This document shows, in pieces, positions 1 through 7,819 of a DNA stretch of 33,718 nt; positions within the stretch are counted from its first letter, which is position 1; each line of letters begins with the position of its first letter. The translations under genes and the position numbers were made by a program. Origin of the DNA: an uncultured Bacteroidales bacterium (GTDB taxonomy: Bacteria; Bacteroidota; Bacteroidia; Bacteroidales; P3); the NCBI GenBank assembly GCA_910586395.1, contig CAJUFX010000010.1, positions 1 through 33,718 on the forward strand, written 5' to 3'. The notes below the pieces were generated by a model that was given only the letters and a program-made list of their open reading frames with translations, made no database searches and had not been told where the DNA came from.

Positions 1-55
1 TAAAACAAATCAGTTAAACCATCTCAAAAGTGTCAACCTTTTTCAGGGATAGTCA
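1..55 (+). mobile_element. Right end of an IS3-like element (rest lies before the window)
   Basis: Positions about 25-55 match the terminal inverted repeat of the IS3-like element at 8309-9564. The shared core reads AAGTGTCAACC on the plus strand, followed by a TTTTTCAGGGA-like block, and the outer end closes with CA at 55. It has the same orientation as the right end of that later element, so the body of this copy should lie to the left, outside the window. No coding sequence of it is visible here. Confidence 0.65.
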
Positions 56-88
56 AGGAAAAGTATGGCTTGCAAAAATAAACTTGCC

Positions 89-228
89 AAAAGTTGTAAG
101 TTTAGGTTTAATAAATATGTAAAAAGTTGCATGAATAGTGCGAAATAATCTATAAAAAGTTGTGGAATTAGTGTTGACTATATTGTAAAAAGTTGTAATT
201 TTGCGGTGTAATAATATGTAAAAAGTTG
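89..228. repeat. 33-bp-period direct-repeat array in a promoter
   Basis: The word AAAAGTTG starts at 89, 122, 155, 188 and 221, which is an exact period of 33 nt. Four of the five copies are preceded by TA. The rest of each unit is diverged but still related, with TAGTG-like blocks and a TAAT/ATGTA-like 3' part. The array covers the promoter and leader of the ATPase gene that starts at 233. Read on the minus strand it gives an 11-residue repeat with a TTFY core, which follows from the period and is probably not translated. An operator array is my inference. Confidence 0.85.
174..203 (+). promoter_or_regulatory. Bacteroidetes-type promoter of the DUF4143 ATPase gene
   Basis: A TTG at 174-176 is followed after exactly 19 nt by TAATTTTG at 196-203, which fits the Bacteroidetes -33/-7 pattern. 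Repeat units 3 and 4 contain the promoter, and unit 5 lies between the expected start of transcription and the ATG at 233. Confidence 0.7.
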
Positions 229-232
229 CAAT

Positions 233-1642
233 ATGCTTAAGCGTAAGATATTTAAGAAATTCAATGATTGGCGGATATCTACGGAGAAGAAAGCCTTGCT
301 CATAAAAGGTGCCCGGCAAGTGGGTAAAACAACGAGCATCCGCGCGTTCGGCAAAAAGTACTACAGGCATTATATCGAGATTAACTTCGAAAAGACCCCT
401 TCGGCACGGGAAGCTTTTGCCGGCGACTTGGACGCCAAGACGATTATCCTCAATCTGTCGGCTATGGGGTACGGCCCCTTTGAAAAAGGGAAAACGCTTG
501 TATTCTTCGACGAAATCCAAAGTTGCCCTGCCGCCCGTACCGCCATCAAGTTTTTGGTGGAAGACGGTGCCTACGATTATATAGAATCAGGTTCACTGTT
601 GGGCATCAACTACAAGGAGGTATCTTCCTATCCCGTCGGATTTGAAGAACAGATTGAGATGTATCCGCTCGATTTCGAGGAGTTCCTGTGGGCGAACGGT
701 GTTTCGGCCAATGTCATCAATTCGCTCAGGGAGGCTTTTGAATGCGTTACACCCTTGCCCGACTTCTTGCACGAGCAGATGATGAAACATTTCCGTCGCT
801 TTCTGATTGTTGGGGGAATGCCGGAAGCGGTCGTGACCTTTTTGTCCGACAATGATTTTGAAAAGACCCGTCGCGTGCAGGCGGCCATATTGGACGGCTA
901 CCGCAACGATATTGCCAAATACGCCGGTGCCGAACAGCATTTGGCCAAAAAGGTATTTGATGCCATACCCGAACAATTATGTAAGAAAGACAAGCGTTTC
1001 GTGCTGGCCGGTTTGGAGAAGGGGGCCTCGCAGCGTAAGTATGGCGATGCCACGCAATGGCTGGCTGATGCGGGCATCGCCTATTTCTCGTTCAATGTCG
1101 GCGCATTTGAACTCCCGTTTTCGTTTTCGGAGAAAAGAAATCTGTACAAACTCTTTATGCTCGACACCGGCTTGTTGTGTAATATGAGTTTGAAAGACAT
1201 GCAGTTTTCGGTATTGAATGGCGAAATAGACATCAACGAAGGGGCTTTGACCGAGAATTTTGTGGCGGCCGAATTGGTCAAGCGCGGCATATCGTTGAAC
1301 TACTACGATAAAAAGAGCCGACAGGAACTCGATTTCATTTTCCCGGAACAGAACCGCATCTCGATTATCGAGGTCAAGTCGGGCGACAACTATACGCGCC
1401 ACGCCTCTTTGAACACCGCCATCGCCACCTATCCCGACCGCATCCATCGTGCCATGGTCTTCAACAAATTCAATGTTTTCGCTAAGCCAAATGAACCATC
1501 GAATACTGGTTTTCAAGATGGCCATGGCGAGAAAACGGGTGCGAAAGCGAACGTCCAGAAGGGTGAAGCGTCAGGTAGCGATGCCGTTCGCCTCACGGAT
1601 GAGGTCTTGTATTACCCGCTGTATATGACGATGTTTGTGTAA
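233..1642 (+). CDS. AAA_14/DUF4143 family ATPase
   Basis: This 469-residue protein has the architecture of the AAA_14 plus DUF4143 family. The Walker A motif GARQVGKT is at residues 26-33 and the Walker B stretch LVFFDEIQ at 89-96. The C-terminal part carries a PD-(D/E)XK-like signature, with ELD at 365-367 and IEVKSG from 379. Such ATPases are common and often multicopy in Bacteroidales, and their cellular role is not established. The ATG at 233 directly follows the last 33-bp repeat. Between FNKF and the family-typical DEVLYYPLYMTMF ending there is an extra polar, glycine-rich linker of about 40 residues (about 429-459). A remnant of a second family member at 3711-3902 has only a short linker there. 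A KAP NTPase gene follows after 66 nt. Confidence 0.85.
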   Translation: MLKRKIFKKFNDWRISTEKKALLIKGARQVGKTTSIRAFGKKYYRHYIEINFEKTPSAREAFAGDLDAKTIILNLSAMGYGPFEKGKTLVFFDEIQSCPAARTAIKFLVEDGAYDYIESGSLLGINYKEVSSYPVGFEEQIEMYPLDFEEFLWANGVSANVINSLREAFECVTPLPDFLHEQMMKHFRRFLIVGGMPEAVVTFLSDNDFEKTRRVQAAILDGYRNDIAKYAGAEQHLAKKVFDAIPEQLCKKDKRFVLAGLEKGASQRKYGDATQWLADAGIAYFSFNVGAFELPFSFSEKRNLYKLFMLDTGLLCNMSLKDMQFSVLNGEIDINEGALTENFVAAELVKRGISLNYYDKKSRQELDFIFPEQNRISIIEVKSGDNYTRHASLNTAIATYPDRIHRAMVFNKFNVFAKPNEPSNTGFQDGHGEKTGAKANVQKGEASGSDAVRLTDEVLYYPLYMTMFV

Positions 1643-1708
1643 GGGAAATAGTATTAATACAGATGTCTTATTTGGCATAGAAAATGTTGTTCTTAGTGAA
1701 AGAAGGTA

Positions 1709-3640
1709 ATGGACAGATTCTCTTTCAAAAGGCAAGATAAAAATTTTAAAAATATAGATAATATGAATAAATCAATTGTATATGTGATAACGGATTATCT
1801 GAAAGATATTAACACCGATTATGCTTTGATGATAAACGGAGCATGGGGCAGTGGAAAAACCTTTTTCATAAAAAATGCCCTTAAAACGGAAATAGAAAAG
1901 ATTGTTTGTCCTATTCAAAAAAATAACGGCAAGGAGAAAATCTATAAACAACTTTATGTGAGTTTATATGGCGTGTCATCAGTTGAGGAAATCAAGGAAA
2001 GAATATTTTATGCTATAAATCCTAAATTTGAATGGTTTGAAATTGTTTCAAGTAAAATAGTCTCAATGGTAGGAGTTATTCCTATTTGGGGTGAAAGCAT
2101 AAAAAATATGCTTTCGTGGCAAAAAGAAAAAGCAAATATTAGAGATGCTATTACAAATTATGTTGATAAAGTTTTATTTTTTGATGATTTAGAGAGGATT
2201 GATAAAAATAAAATTGACCTTCAAACCGTTTTAGGATATATCAACTCATTGACAGAACACCATCATTACAAAGTTGTTGTAGTTGCGAATGATGAAGTCT
2301 TAAGCGATGAGTACAAGCAATTTAAAGAAAAAACTATCCGTTTTTCTTATTGCCATTCTCCTAAAATGGCAGATATCTTCGATAGTGTTTGTGAAAGGTT
2401 TAAAGAAAACGAGCAGTATCAAACATTTTTGAACGAGCAAAAACAATTTATCCTGAATATTATTAGAGCTGGTGTTTGCAAAAATATTAGAACTCTTATA
2501 TTTATTATGGATATTTACCAAAAGATATTTAGACAAACTAATGGAGAATATTCAGAGGAAATAAATCAAGATTTGCTACTTCCATTTGTGATAATTTCTA
2601 TTGAGGCAAAGAATGGACACACAAAAGAGGAGTTGAAAGATGTGTTGCAATCAATCAACACCTTATCTTTTATGCATTTTTTGCAACGTCATGAACAAGA
2701 CGACAATAAACCAAGTACCCCGAAAGAAGAATACATGCAGGAACTTGAGGCCAAATATGCTCGATTTGAGAATATTCATACAATTCAATTTTACGATGTA
2801 TTGTTTGATTTTATTTATAATGGATATGTTGTGCCAGATGATTTGAGTACTATAATTTCTAATATAAGAAATGCATATTTTGCAAAAAGAGAAACCGAAG
2901 AGGGTAAACTTGTTGAGCAGATAATAAATTGGACGCTTATACCGGATGACGAGTTTTTAAGTGTAGTTGAAAAACTGCGAAGCAATGTGTCGTCAAACAA
3001 ATATGATGTATTTGATTTGTTACGTATTTATGCAGCATTTGTTCAAATTGAAACGATGGATATTCATGGATTCAAGCTGTCGGAAAATGGTACCAATACC
3101 TTTAAAAGGGCTATTGATAATTCTATGGCAAATCAGCCTTATCGCAGTTCTCTTGATGTGAAATTGCCATTATGGAGTGAATATGATAAAACAGAAGCAG
3201 GGATAAAATATAATGATCTGCGACAATATGTGATTGAAATCAATAAAAAGAAAGGAGAAAAATCAAAATCAGATGAAAAATGTGGCATATTGCGTATGAT
3301 GCGCGACAACAATGCTGAGAAATTCAGGAGATTTTGTGCGGAATATGCTAATAAAGCATTATTTGTTGAGATTCAGGTAGAAGATTTAATAACTGAATTA
3401 ACGGCAGCGAGTGCAGAAATTAAGCAAGTTTTTTTGTGGGGATTAAACGATTTTTTCCCTGAAAATATAGTAAATCCATCTCAAGATGAACTCGTTTATT
3501 TAGAGACAATGAGCGAAGTATTGAATAATTACCTAAAGAAGCAAACACAGAGAAAGGTTAGTTTGGCTAATTTATTTAGAATACAGAACTATTTGGATAA
3601 AATTATAGTATCGTATAAAAGGAGATTGGGTATGCAATAG
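1709..3640 (+). CDS. KAP-family P-loop NTPase
   Basis: This 643-residue protein is a predicted KAP-type P-loop NTPase. Walker A is GAWGSGKT at residues 44-51 and Walker B is FFDDLER at 157-163, the arrangement expected for KAP proteins. A hydrophobic stretch around residues 109-130 (VSMVGVIPIWG) could contact membrane, but no clear pair of transmembrane helices is seen. The C-terminal 400 residues are unrecognised. The gene is strongly AT-rich compared with the conserved genes to the right, which suggests recent transfer. The ATG at 1709 follows AAGAAGG at a suitable distance and is preferred to the internal ATG at 1763. KAP NTPases occur in antiphage loci (for example QatA), but no Qat partner is present, so a defence role is only an inference. 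Confidence 0.75.
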   Translation: MDRFSFKRQDKNFKNIDNMNKSIVYVITDYLKDINTDYALMINGAWGSGKTFFIKNALKTEIEKIVCPIQKNNGKEKIYKQLYVSLYGVSSVEEIKERIFYAINPKFEWFEIVSSKIVSMVGVIPIWGESIKNMLSWQKEKANIRDAITNYVDKVLFFDDLERIDKNKIDLQTVLGYINSLTEHHHYKVVVVANDEVLSDEYKQFKEKTIRFSYCHSPKMADIFDSVCERFKENEQYQTFLNEQKQFILNIIRAGVCKNIRTLIFIMDIYQKIFRQTNGEYSEEINQDLLLPFVIISIEAKNGHTKEELKDVLQSINTLSFMHFLQRHEQDDNKPSTPKEEYMQELEAKYARFENIHTIQFYDVLFDFIYNGYVVPDDLSTIISNIRNAYFAKRETEEGKLVEQIINWTLIPDDEFLSVVEKLRSNVSSNKYDVFDLLRIYAAFVQIETMDIHGFKLSENGTNTFKRAIDNSMANQPYRSSLDVKLPLWSEYDKTEAGIKYNDLRQYVIEINKKKGEKSKSDEKCGILRMMRDNNAEKFRRFCAEYANKALFVEIQVEDLITELTAASAEIKQVFLWGLNDFFPENIVNPSQDELVYLETMSEVLNNYLKKQTQRKVSLANLFRIQNYLDKIIVSYKRRLGMQ

Positions 3641-3679
3641 CCATCCTAGTCTGCTGAACAGAGCGAATAAAGGTATTCT

Positions 3680-3902
3680 AAAAGTTGTATTTTATCCTTT
3701 TTACCACAATATGCAGCCGGAAAATTCGCTACTCGGTTTTGACCTTGCCGCGCCCCATCGCTTACCCGGGCGCATCCACCGCAGCATGGTGCTGAGTAAG
3801 TTTAAAGTGCGGCGTGGCGAAGTGTTAGGTAATACCGTCTGCTGCCCGGATGAGGTTGTGTACTACTCGCTGTATATGACGATGTTTTGGTCGATGGGAT
3901 AA
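3680..3902 (+). pseudogene. Remnant of a second DUF4143 ATPase locus
   Basis: An AAAAGTTG repeat word at 3680 and an AATATGC start context at about 3707-3713 resemble the leader of the intact ATPase at 233. From 3711 the reading frame encodes the C-terminus of the same family: IHRSMVLSKF matches IHRAMVFNKF, and DEVVYYSLYMTMF matches DEVLYYPLYMTMF. The P-loop and nuclease-like parts are missing, so this is a 5' leader joined to a 3' end, most simply by internal deletion. The 63-codon frame still begins with ATG and ends with a stop, but it should not be functional. Confidence 0.75.
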
Positions 3903-3923
3903 GCGGTTTAGTATATGTGCTTT

Positions 3924-4709
3924 CTAAATAGTGCAAACCTCTTCTATGATTTTTGCATGCGGATACTTGTTCTTGATTATTTCTTGGATTTCTTCTTTCT
4001 CCTGGGGAGGCATATCTTTCCCTAAAATTACTTCTATGATGCAACTTTGTGGCAACTCAACGTTTCGTTCGTCGTCGGTTGCCTTATATCCCCACATTTT
4101 GTGCAGTCGATACTCCTTTTCAAAACTCCATTTATCTTCCTTAAAGAAGATATTTTTGATGTGCCACGATTTAACATCATCTTTTAAAAATTCAATAACC
4201 GGTAGATGATTAACATATTCAACTTTGCCGCCACCTCCAACTCGTTCAAAAAGCATTTCCGAATCAAATCCAATGCATAACCCTTTGTGCTGGTTTGCAT
4301 ACTTTTCCCACATAGCATTATTATTGCAATCTGCAGTCATACTCAATACTCCAAAGCGGTCGTTGAATTCTTGAGTGTATTCAGTAACGATTTTTGAACG
4401 TTCATCAGGGTGCGCTAGAGGGGAATGTTTGCTCCAATATCTTGCAAATTCTCTTTTTCCCCGTCTTGATATATTGGGGTAATTACTATTAGCTATTTCT
4501 AAAAAGCAATCGTATAATTCGCATTTTTGAGGGAATATTTCTGTGAGGTGGCAGTCGTATTGATCTTCGAATTTACTTGGTGATGAGAAATATATCTTAT
4601 TCTCTGTTAAGATTTTTTTGTGGTATTGATTGTGCCAATCTCGGTATTTGTATAAAATTTTTGGATGATTAAAATTTGTACCATCAATGGTTTCTCTTCG
4701 GTATTCCAT
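3924..4709 (-). CDS. DUF2971 family protein
   Basis: The 261-residue product fits the DUF2971 family: an N-terminal LYKYRDW block, then IYFSSPSKFEDQYDC, a central FGVLSMTADCNNNAMWEKYA segment, GLCIGFD, and a WSFEKEYRLHK block near the C-terminus. The biochemical function of this family is unknown to me, though its members are often found in variable genomic regions. No signal peptide or membrane segment is visible, so it is probably cytoplasmic. It is AT-rich like the KAP gene, is transcribed toward it, and has its own promoter at 4774-4804. The start ATG at 4707-4709 fits the family N-terminus. Confidence 0.75.
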   Translation of the reverse strand: MEYRRETIDGTNFNHPKILYKYRDWHNQYHKKILTENKIYFSSPSKFEDQYDCHLTEIFPQKCELYDCFLEIANSNYPNISRRGKREFARYWSKHSPLAHPDERSKIVTEYTQEFNDRFGVLSMTADCNNNAMWEKYANQHKGLCIGFDSEMLFERVGGGGKVEYVNHLPVIEFLKDDVKSWHIKNIFFKEDKWSFEKEYRLHKMWGYKATDDERNVELPQSCIIEVILGKDMPPQEKEEIQEIIKNKYPHAKIIEEVCTI

Positions 4710-4773
4710 ATCGGGTGATTTTAGCGTTGGTATATAGTGAATAAACTATTTTAGGACATCCGTGAATTTGTTA

Positions 4774-4804
4774 CAAATTTACATAATAAGTTTGCTATTA
4801 TCAA
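4774..4804 (-). promoter_or_regulatory. Promoter of the DUF2971 gene
   Basis: On the minus strand a TTG (4804-4802) is followed after 20 nt by TAAATTTG (4781-4774). The element lies 65 nt before the start codon. Confidence 0.55.
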
Positions 4805-4986
4805 ATTAAGACATTAATTATATACAAACCTCCCTACGTGTAGGATGATTCCTTTTGCAAAGTAAACATCGTTTTGTGAAAACTGAAAATCTTTACATCT
4901 GTTGTGCATTGCCGAGAGGCGGTGCGCTTATATATGTAGCCTAAACGCTATCGAACTACCACATTGACAGCAATAAGGCTATAAAA

Positions 4987-5041
4987 CTCACTGGTGGGCT
5001 TGCATGTACTTTGTACTTGCGTAAGGTGCCCCCTAAGTGAG
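4987..5041. other. Nested 55-nt hairpin in an otherwise empty intergenic stretch
   Basis: CTCACT (4987-4992) pairs with AGTGAG (5036-5041), GGGC (4996-4999) with GCCC (5028-5031), and the tip is GTAC-TTT-GTAC (5006-5016) extended by GCA/TGC. The stretch from 4805 to 5096 shows no convincing gene, so the hairpin may be an RNA element or the scar of an element end. It lies 56 nt before the left end of the IS at 5097. Confidence 0.5.
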
Positions 5042-5096
5042 AGGGATGTGGTTGTCCCTGATGGCGTAGGCCGTAGTCTTACGCTTTTTTGGTCAT

Positions 5097-6246
5097 GTGG
5101 ACATTTCGGGTGATATTGCAGTTGTTTGAGTAAGCAACGGACCTTGTCGTATTGTTTTGCAGTACAAAATGGTTGTCAGTAGCGCCTTTTGATATATTCG
5201 TCTATCAGTTTCTTTCTGTGTTCGTTGCTGATTCCGTTATGTACCCGGACTTTGGTCTTTATGTCAGAGAACAGACCTTCCAGAGCATTATTGGTATTGG
5301 GAAGGCCTGTTTCAGGATAGTCATAGAACGTCCACAGCAACGGCATGTTACGTTTGATGCTTAGATAGGCACTTCGTAGCCTAGGACGCATGTACGGAGG
5401 CGTTTTATGCTTGATCCTCTTGTCGTGGACGCGTTCGTTGATGACGTCTTTATATTTCTCATACCATGCGTCAAAGGCACCGATAAAACTCTCTTTGTCT
5501 GTCTTTGTAATGATATTTATCAAGTTCAGCAAATCTTGGGATACATCCAAATCCGGATCCTGCGTCAGATAGCGACGGACTATCAACATCTGATGGAACT
5601 GGCACATCTGAACACGGATAGGCTTCAAGGCTTGTGGTAAACCTTTCATTCCGTCTATTACCGCCCCATATATCTTGAAACCGTTACGTTTCAACCATTC
5701 AACTCCCTCCACATATTGCGCTATAGTCTCATGATGCACGTATTTATGCCACAAAACGACACCTCGAAGCGCATCTTTTATGACCATCAGACCAAAATCT
5801 CGCCCCCAATAGGTCGTGTCCATTTGGATGGTAACCTCTTTGTACTTGGAGACCTTGTGAACGTAACGCATACCTTCCAGGTCGCGGCGTATCGTTTTCT
5901 CGTTGACATCATACTTGACGGCAAGCTGCTTCAACGTCTGTTTGCCCTCTACATAGTCGGTTATGACTTGACTTTTGTCGCGACGTAGGCCACTGTCAAA
6001 ACGACGACCACAAGATAGACATTTATATCGCTGGATGCGGCCTCTCAGACCATTCCTGACCACTTCCGAAGAACCATTTTGATAAGCCGAATGCAGAGGC
6101 GATGTCTTGTATCGACTATGCTGAGGCGAAAAAATGGTGCGCGAAAGCGAACCGCAAAAAAGCATTTTTTAACCATATCAATGAAAATCTTTGCAAATAT
6201 ATAAAAATTAAGCTATTGCAAAGTTTTCATCACCCGAAATGTCCAC
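5097..6246 (-). mobile_element. IS256/Mutator-like insertion sequence with 18-bp perfect inverted repeats
   Basis: GTGGACATTTCGGGTGAT at 5097-5114 is exactly complementary to 6229-6246, which defines a 1150-bp element around a single minus-strand transposase gene. The flanks (left ending in GGTCAT, right starting with CCCGCC) show no target-site duplication, so the ends may have been rearranged after insertion. A deleted relative lies at 9852-10565. Confidence 0.85.
5176..6165 (-). CDS. IS256/Mutator-like DDE transposase with a zinc-ribbon-like N-terminus
   Basis: The 329-residue protein has a partial zinc ribbon (YKCLSCGRRF, Cys49 and Cys52), a helix-turn-helix-like stretch (QLAVKYDVNEKTIRRDL), and a DDE core. 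The likely catalytic residues are Asp116 in QMDTTYW, Asp171 in AVIDGMKG and Glu296 in NNALEGLF, and CQFHQ stands where related transposases have a C/H motif. It resembles the variant zinc-binding IS256 type, though the family label is from memory. Residues 7-32 are absent from the related copy at 9875-10481, where the N-terminus runs directly from LFCGS to EAVHNGLR. The insertion keeps the frame but separates the motifs, so activity is uncertain. Confidence 0.75.
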   Translation of the reverse strand: MLFCGSLSRTIFSPQHSRYKTSPLHSAYQNGSSEVVRNGLRGRIQRYKCLSCGRRFDSGLRRDKSQVITDYVEGKQTLKQLAVKYDVNEKTIRRDLEGMRYVHKVSKYKEVTIQMDTTYWGRDFGLMVIKDALRGVVLWHKYVHHETIAQYVEGVEWLKRNGFKIYGAVIDGMKGLPQALKPIRVQMCQFHQMLIVRRYLTQDPDLDVSQDLLNLINIITKTDKESFIGAFDAWYEKYKDVINERVHDKRIKHKTPPYMRPRLRSAYLSIKRNMPLLWTFYDYPETGLPNTNNALEGLFSDIKTKVRVHNGISNEHRKKLIDEYIKRRY

Positions 6247-6464
6247 CCCGCCCAATTCTGCCATAATATTATCAGGTAAAAATTGTGTTGTTGATGCCTT
6301 TTACTACTATGCATATTTACAATATGCGTATAATGGTTACTGCTGCCTATATGGTTTATATAAACTACACCTCTTCGCTGGCCAAACAACAGACTCCCGC
6401 ATTGTCTCGTTATCGTTTTGGTAGAGGATAATGTTGTTGTCTTTTTTCAAAATTAGATATATCA
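6247..6464. other. Intergenic stretch without a recognisable gene
   Basis: This AT-rich stretch between the IS right end and the dead gene at 6465 shows only short frames, one of which starts inside the IS end. I see no promoter, RNA gene or repeat worth naming. Confidence 0.5.
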
Positions 6465-6934
6465 TCATTTCAGGTTATTAAAACAAACACAATCTTCCCA
6501 ATATTGAGGAACGAGAAAACCACATCCGGCAAGTATTATACCACCTTCTGACAAATCTCGCATCGTAATATCAACACTTTCATTTACAATACTCATGAAT
6601 TTATTTGTGCCTTCAGAAAGAACCTCTTAATCTTGAAGATGATAAATCGTATTATTCAGGATATACCTTGAACATATATTCTTATTTGATGGTGCAGAAG
6701 TTGAAGTGTATTCATCTCCAAAATCGTTGAGGAAGGTAAAAATAGCATTTTTATCAGCGGATCAATGTCACGCATTTAGGCATCTGAAAGATATTCCACA
6801 TGAAAACATTCAAGTTCGTTCCGAATAAACAAGGCTATAGCTTTTGCTATCCGATTTTTATCATCAAGTAAAGCAAAGGCCATCTTTGACAATGCCTCGT
6901 TCACTTGATGTTTCCCGTCATCACTTAAGTTCAT
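6465..6934 (-). pseudogene. Broken small hypothetical gene
   Basis: A minus-strand frame starts with ATG at 6934-6932 (MNLSDDGKHQVNEALSKM) and runs for about 52 codons to a TAA. Coding-like sequence then resumes, but needs a frameshift near 6750 (AIFTFLNDFGDEYTST), crosses another TAA (after IYHLQD), and continues to EGGIILAGCGFLVPQYWEDC before the final TGA at 6467-6465. Joined together it would encode about 155 residues with no signal peptide. I do not recognise the family. Two stops plus a frameshift mark it as a pseudogene unless there are sequencing errors. It lies between an IS and the secreted-protein gene at 7130. Confidence 0.55.
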
Positions 6935-7052
6935 CTTATATCGCTCTTTTCAAGAGATTTTTTTCTACACATCCCCAAATCATATAAATATAGATAATTT
7001 CATTGAAAAAGAAACGCAATTAGAAGTTTTTGCATAAAACCATTAGGCGATT

Positions 7053-7082
7053 TTGTTATTTTTTGGGGAAAATGTATCTTTG
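7053..7082 (+). promoter_or_regulatory. Promoter of the secreted-protein gene at 7130
   Basis: TTG at 7053-7055, a 19-nt spacer and TATCTTTG at 7075-7082 match the Bacteroidetes promoter pattern. The start codon lies 47 nt further on. Confidence 0.75.
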
Positions 7083-7129
7083 TACAGAATTCTGAAATCA
7101 TATACAAACTTGCAAAAAGCGCAAACTCT

Positions 7130-7819
7130 ATGAAGAAATTAATTTATTTTTTACTATGTCTATTGGGATTGGCATCAAATGCTATGTCTCAAAATCTTGA
7201 AGCCTATAAAATACCGAGATTTAGTGCTATTGAACAATATCAACAATTTGTAGGCAAAACCATAACATACTATCCCATCTTTCATGCCTCTTGGGCTAAT
7301 AAAAAGGCTAACAATTTAGGCTATGATTTGCGCGATTTTTGTGTTATTGCCATTAATGGGAAAACAAAGAATAAGCCCTATCAAAAAACAGAATGGATAC
7401 TAAAAGATGTGCAGACAGGTATGATAGAAACTCTAACTGTATTTATTGGACATTCTTTCCCATCGTTGGGAGACGACAATCATATCATTGATTTCCATAA
7501 TTTTCAATTCATCCAATATGACAAATGGAAAGAAGACCAAAAAAACAAAATTGGCACTATATACTCTGACCCTCTAGTAAAGGCTACATATAAATTGGTG
7601 GATATATCTTTGAGGAAAATAAAATCTTCAAATGGGAGTATGCTAGAAACAATCTATTCCGTTGAGAATTCAATAACCGGCGAAATCTATGAATATCCCG
7701 AATTTTCTATAGGATGGCGCATTTTTGCGGAAGACAAGGCGGGACATCATCACATATTTTTGTCAAAAGTTGAAAAACCTTCAAATCCCCTCGTTAAATT
7801 TGGAAAAAAACTGTATTAA
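7130..7819 (+). CDS. Secreted Bacteroidales hypothetical protein, N-terminal part of a split gene
   Basis: The 229-residue product starts with a typical signal peptide (MKKLIYFLLCLLGLASNAMSQ) and is therefore probably exported. The mature part has no motif I can assign. The frame ends soon after an A7 tract (7804-7810) with codons GGA AAA AAA CTG TAT TAA. In the -1 frame the coding sequence continues without interruption for another 158 codons (7810-8289), and the two parts together look like one protein of about 386 residues. The present stop is therefore either a frameshift mutation, a phase-variable state, or a site of programmed -1 slippage on A-AAA-AAA. The gene has a strong-looking promoter and is AT-rich. 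Confidence 0.7.
   Translation: MKKLIYFLLCLLGLASNAMSQNLEAYKIPRFSAIEQYQQFVGKTITYYPIFHASWANKKANNLGYDLRDFCVIAINGKTKNKPYQKTEWILKDVQTGMIETLTVFIGHSFPSLGDDNHIIDFHNFQFIQYDKWKEDQKNKIGTIYSDPLVKATYKLVDISLRKIKSSNGSMLETIYSVENSITGEIYEYPEFSIGWRIFAEDKAGHHHIFLSKVEKPSNPLVKFGKKLY

Noticed and set aside
89..228. CRISPR-like array
   Set aside because: The conserved part of each 33-nt unit is only about 8-10 nt, the remainder is related rather than unique, and no cas gene is near.
53..520. 155-codon minus-strand frame with an 11-residue repeat
   Set aside because: It lies antisense to the ATPase start and its promoter array. The peptide repeat is a by-product of the 33-nt period.
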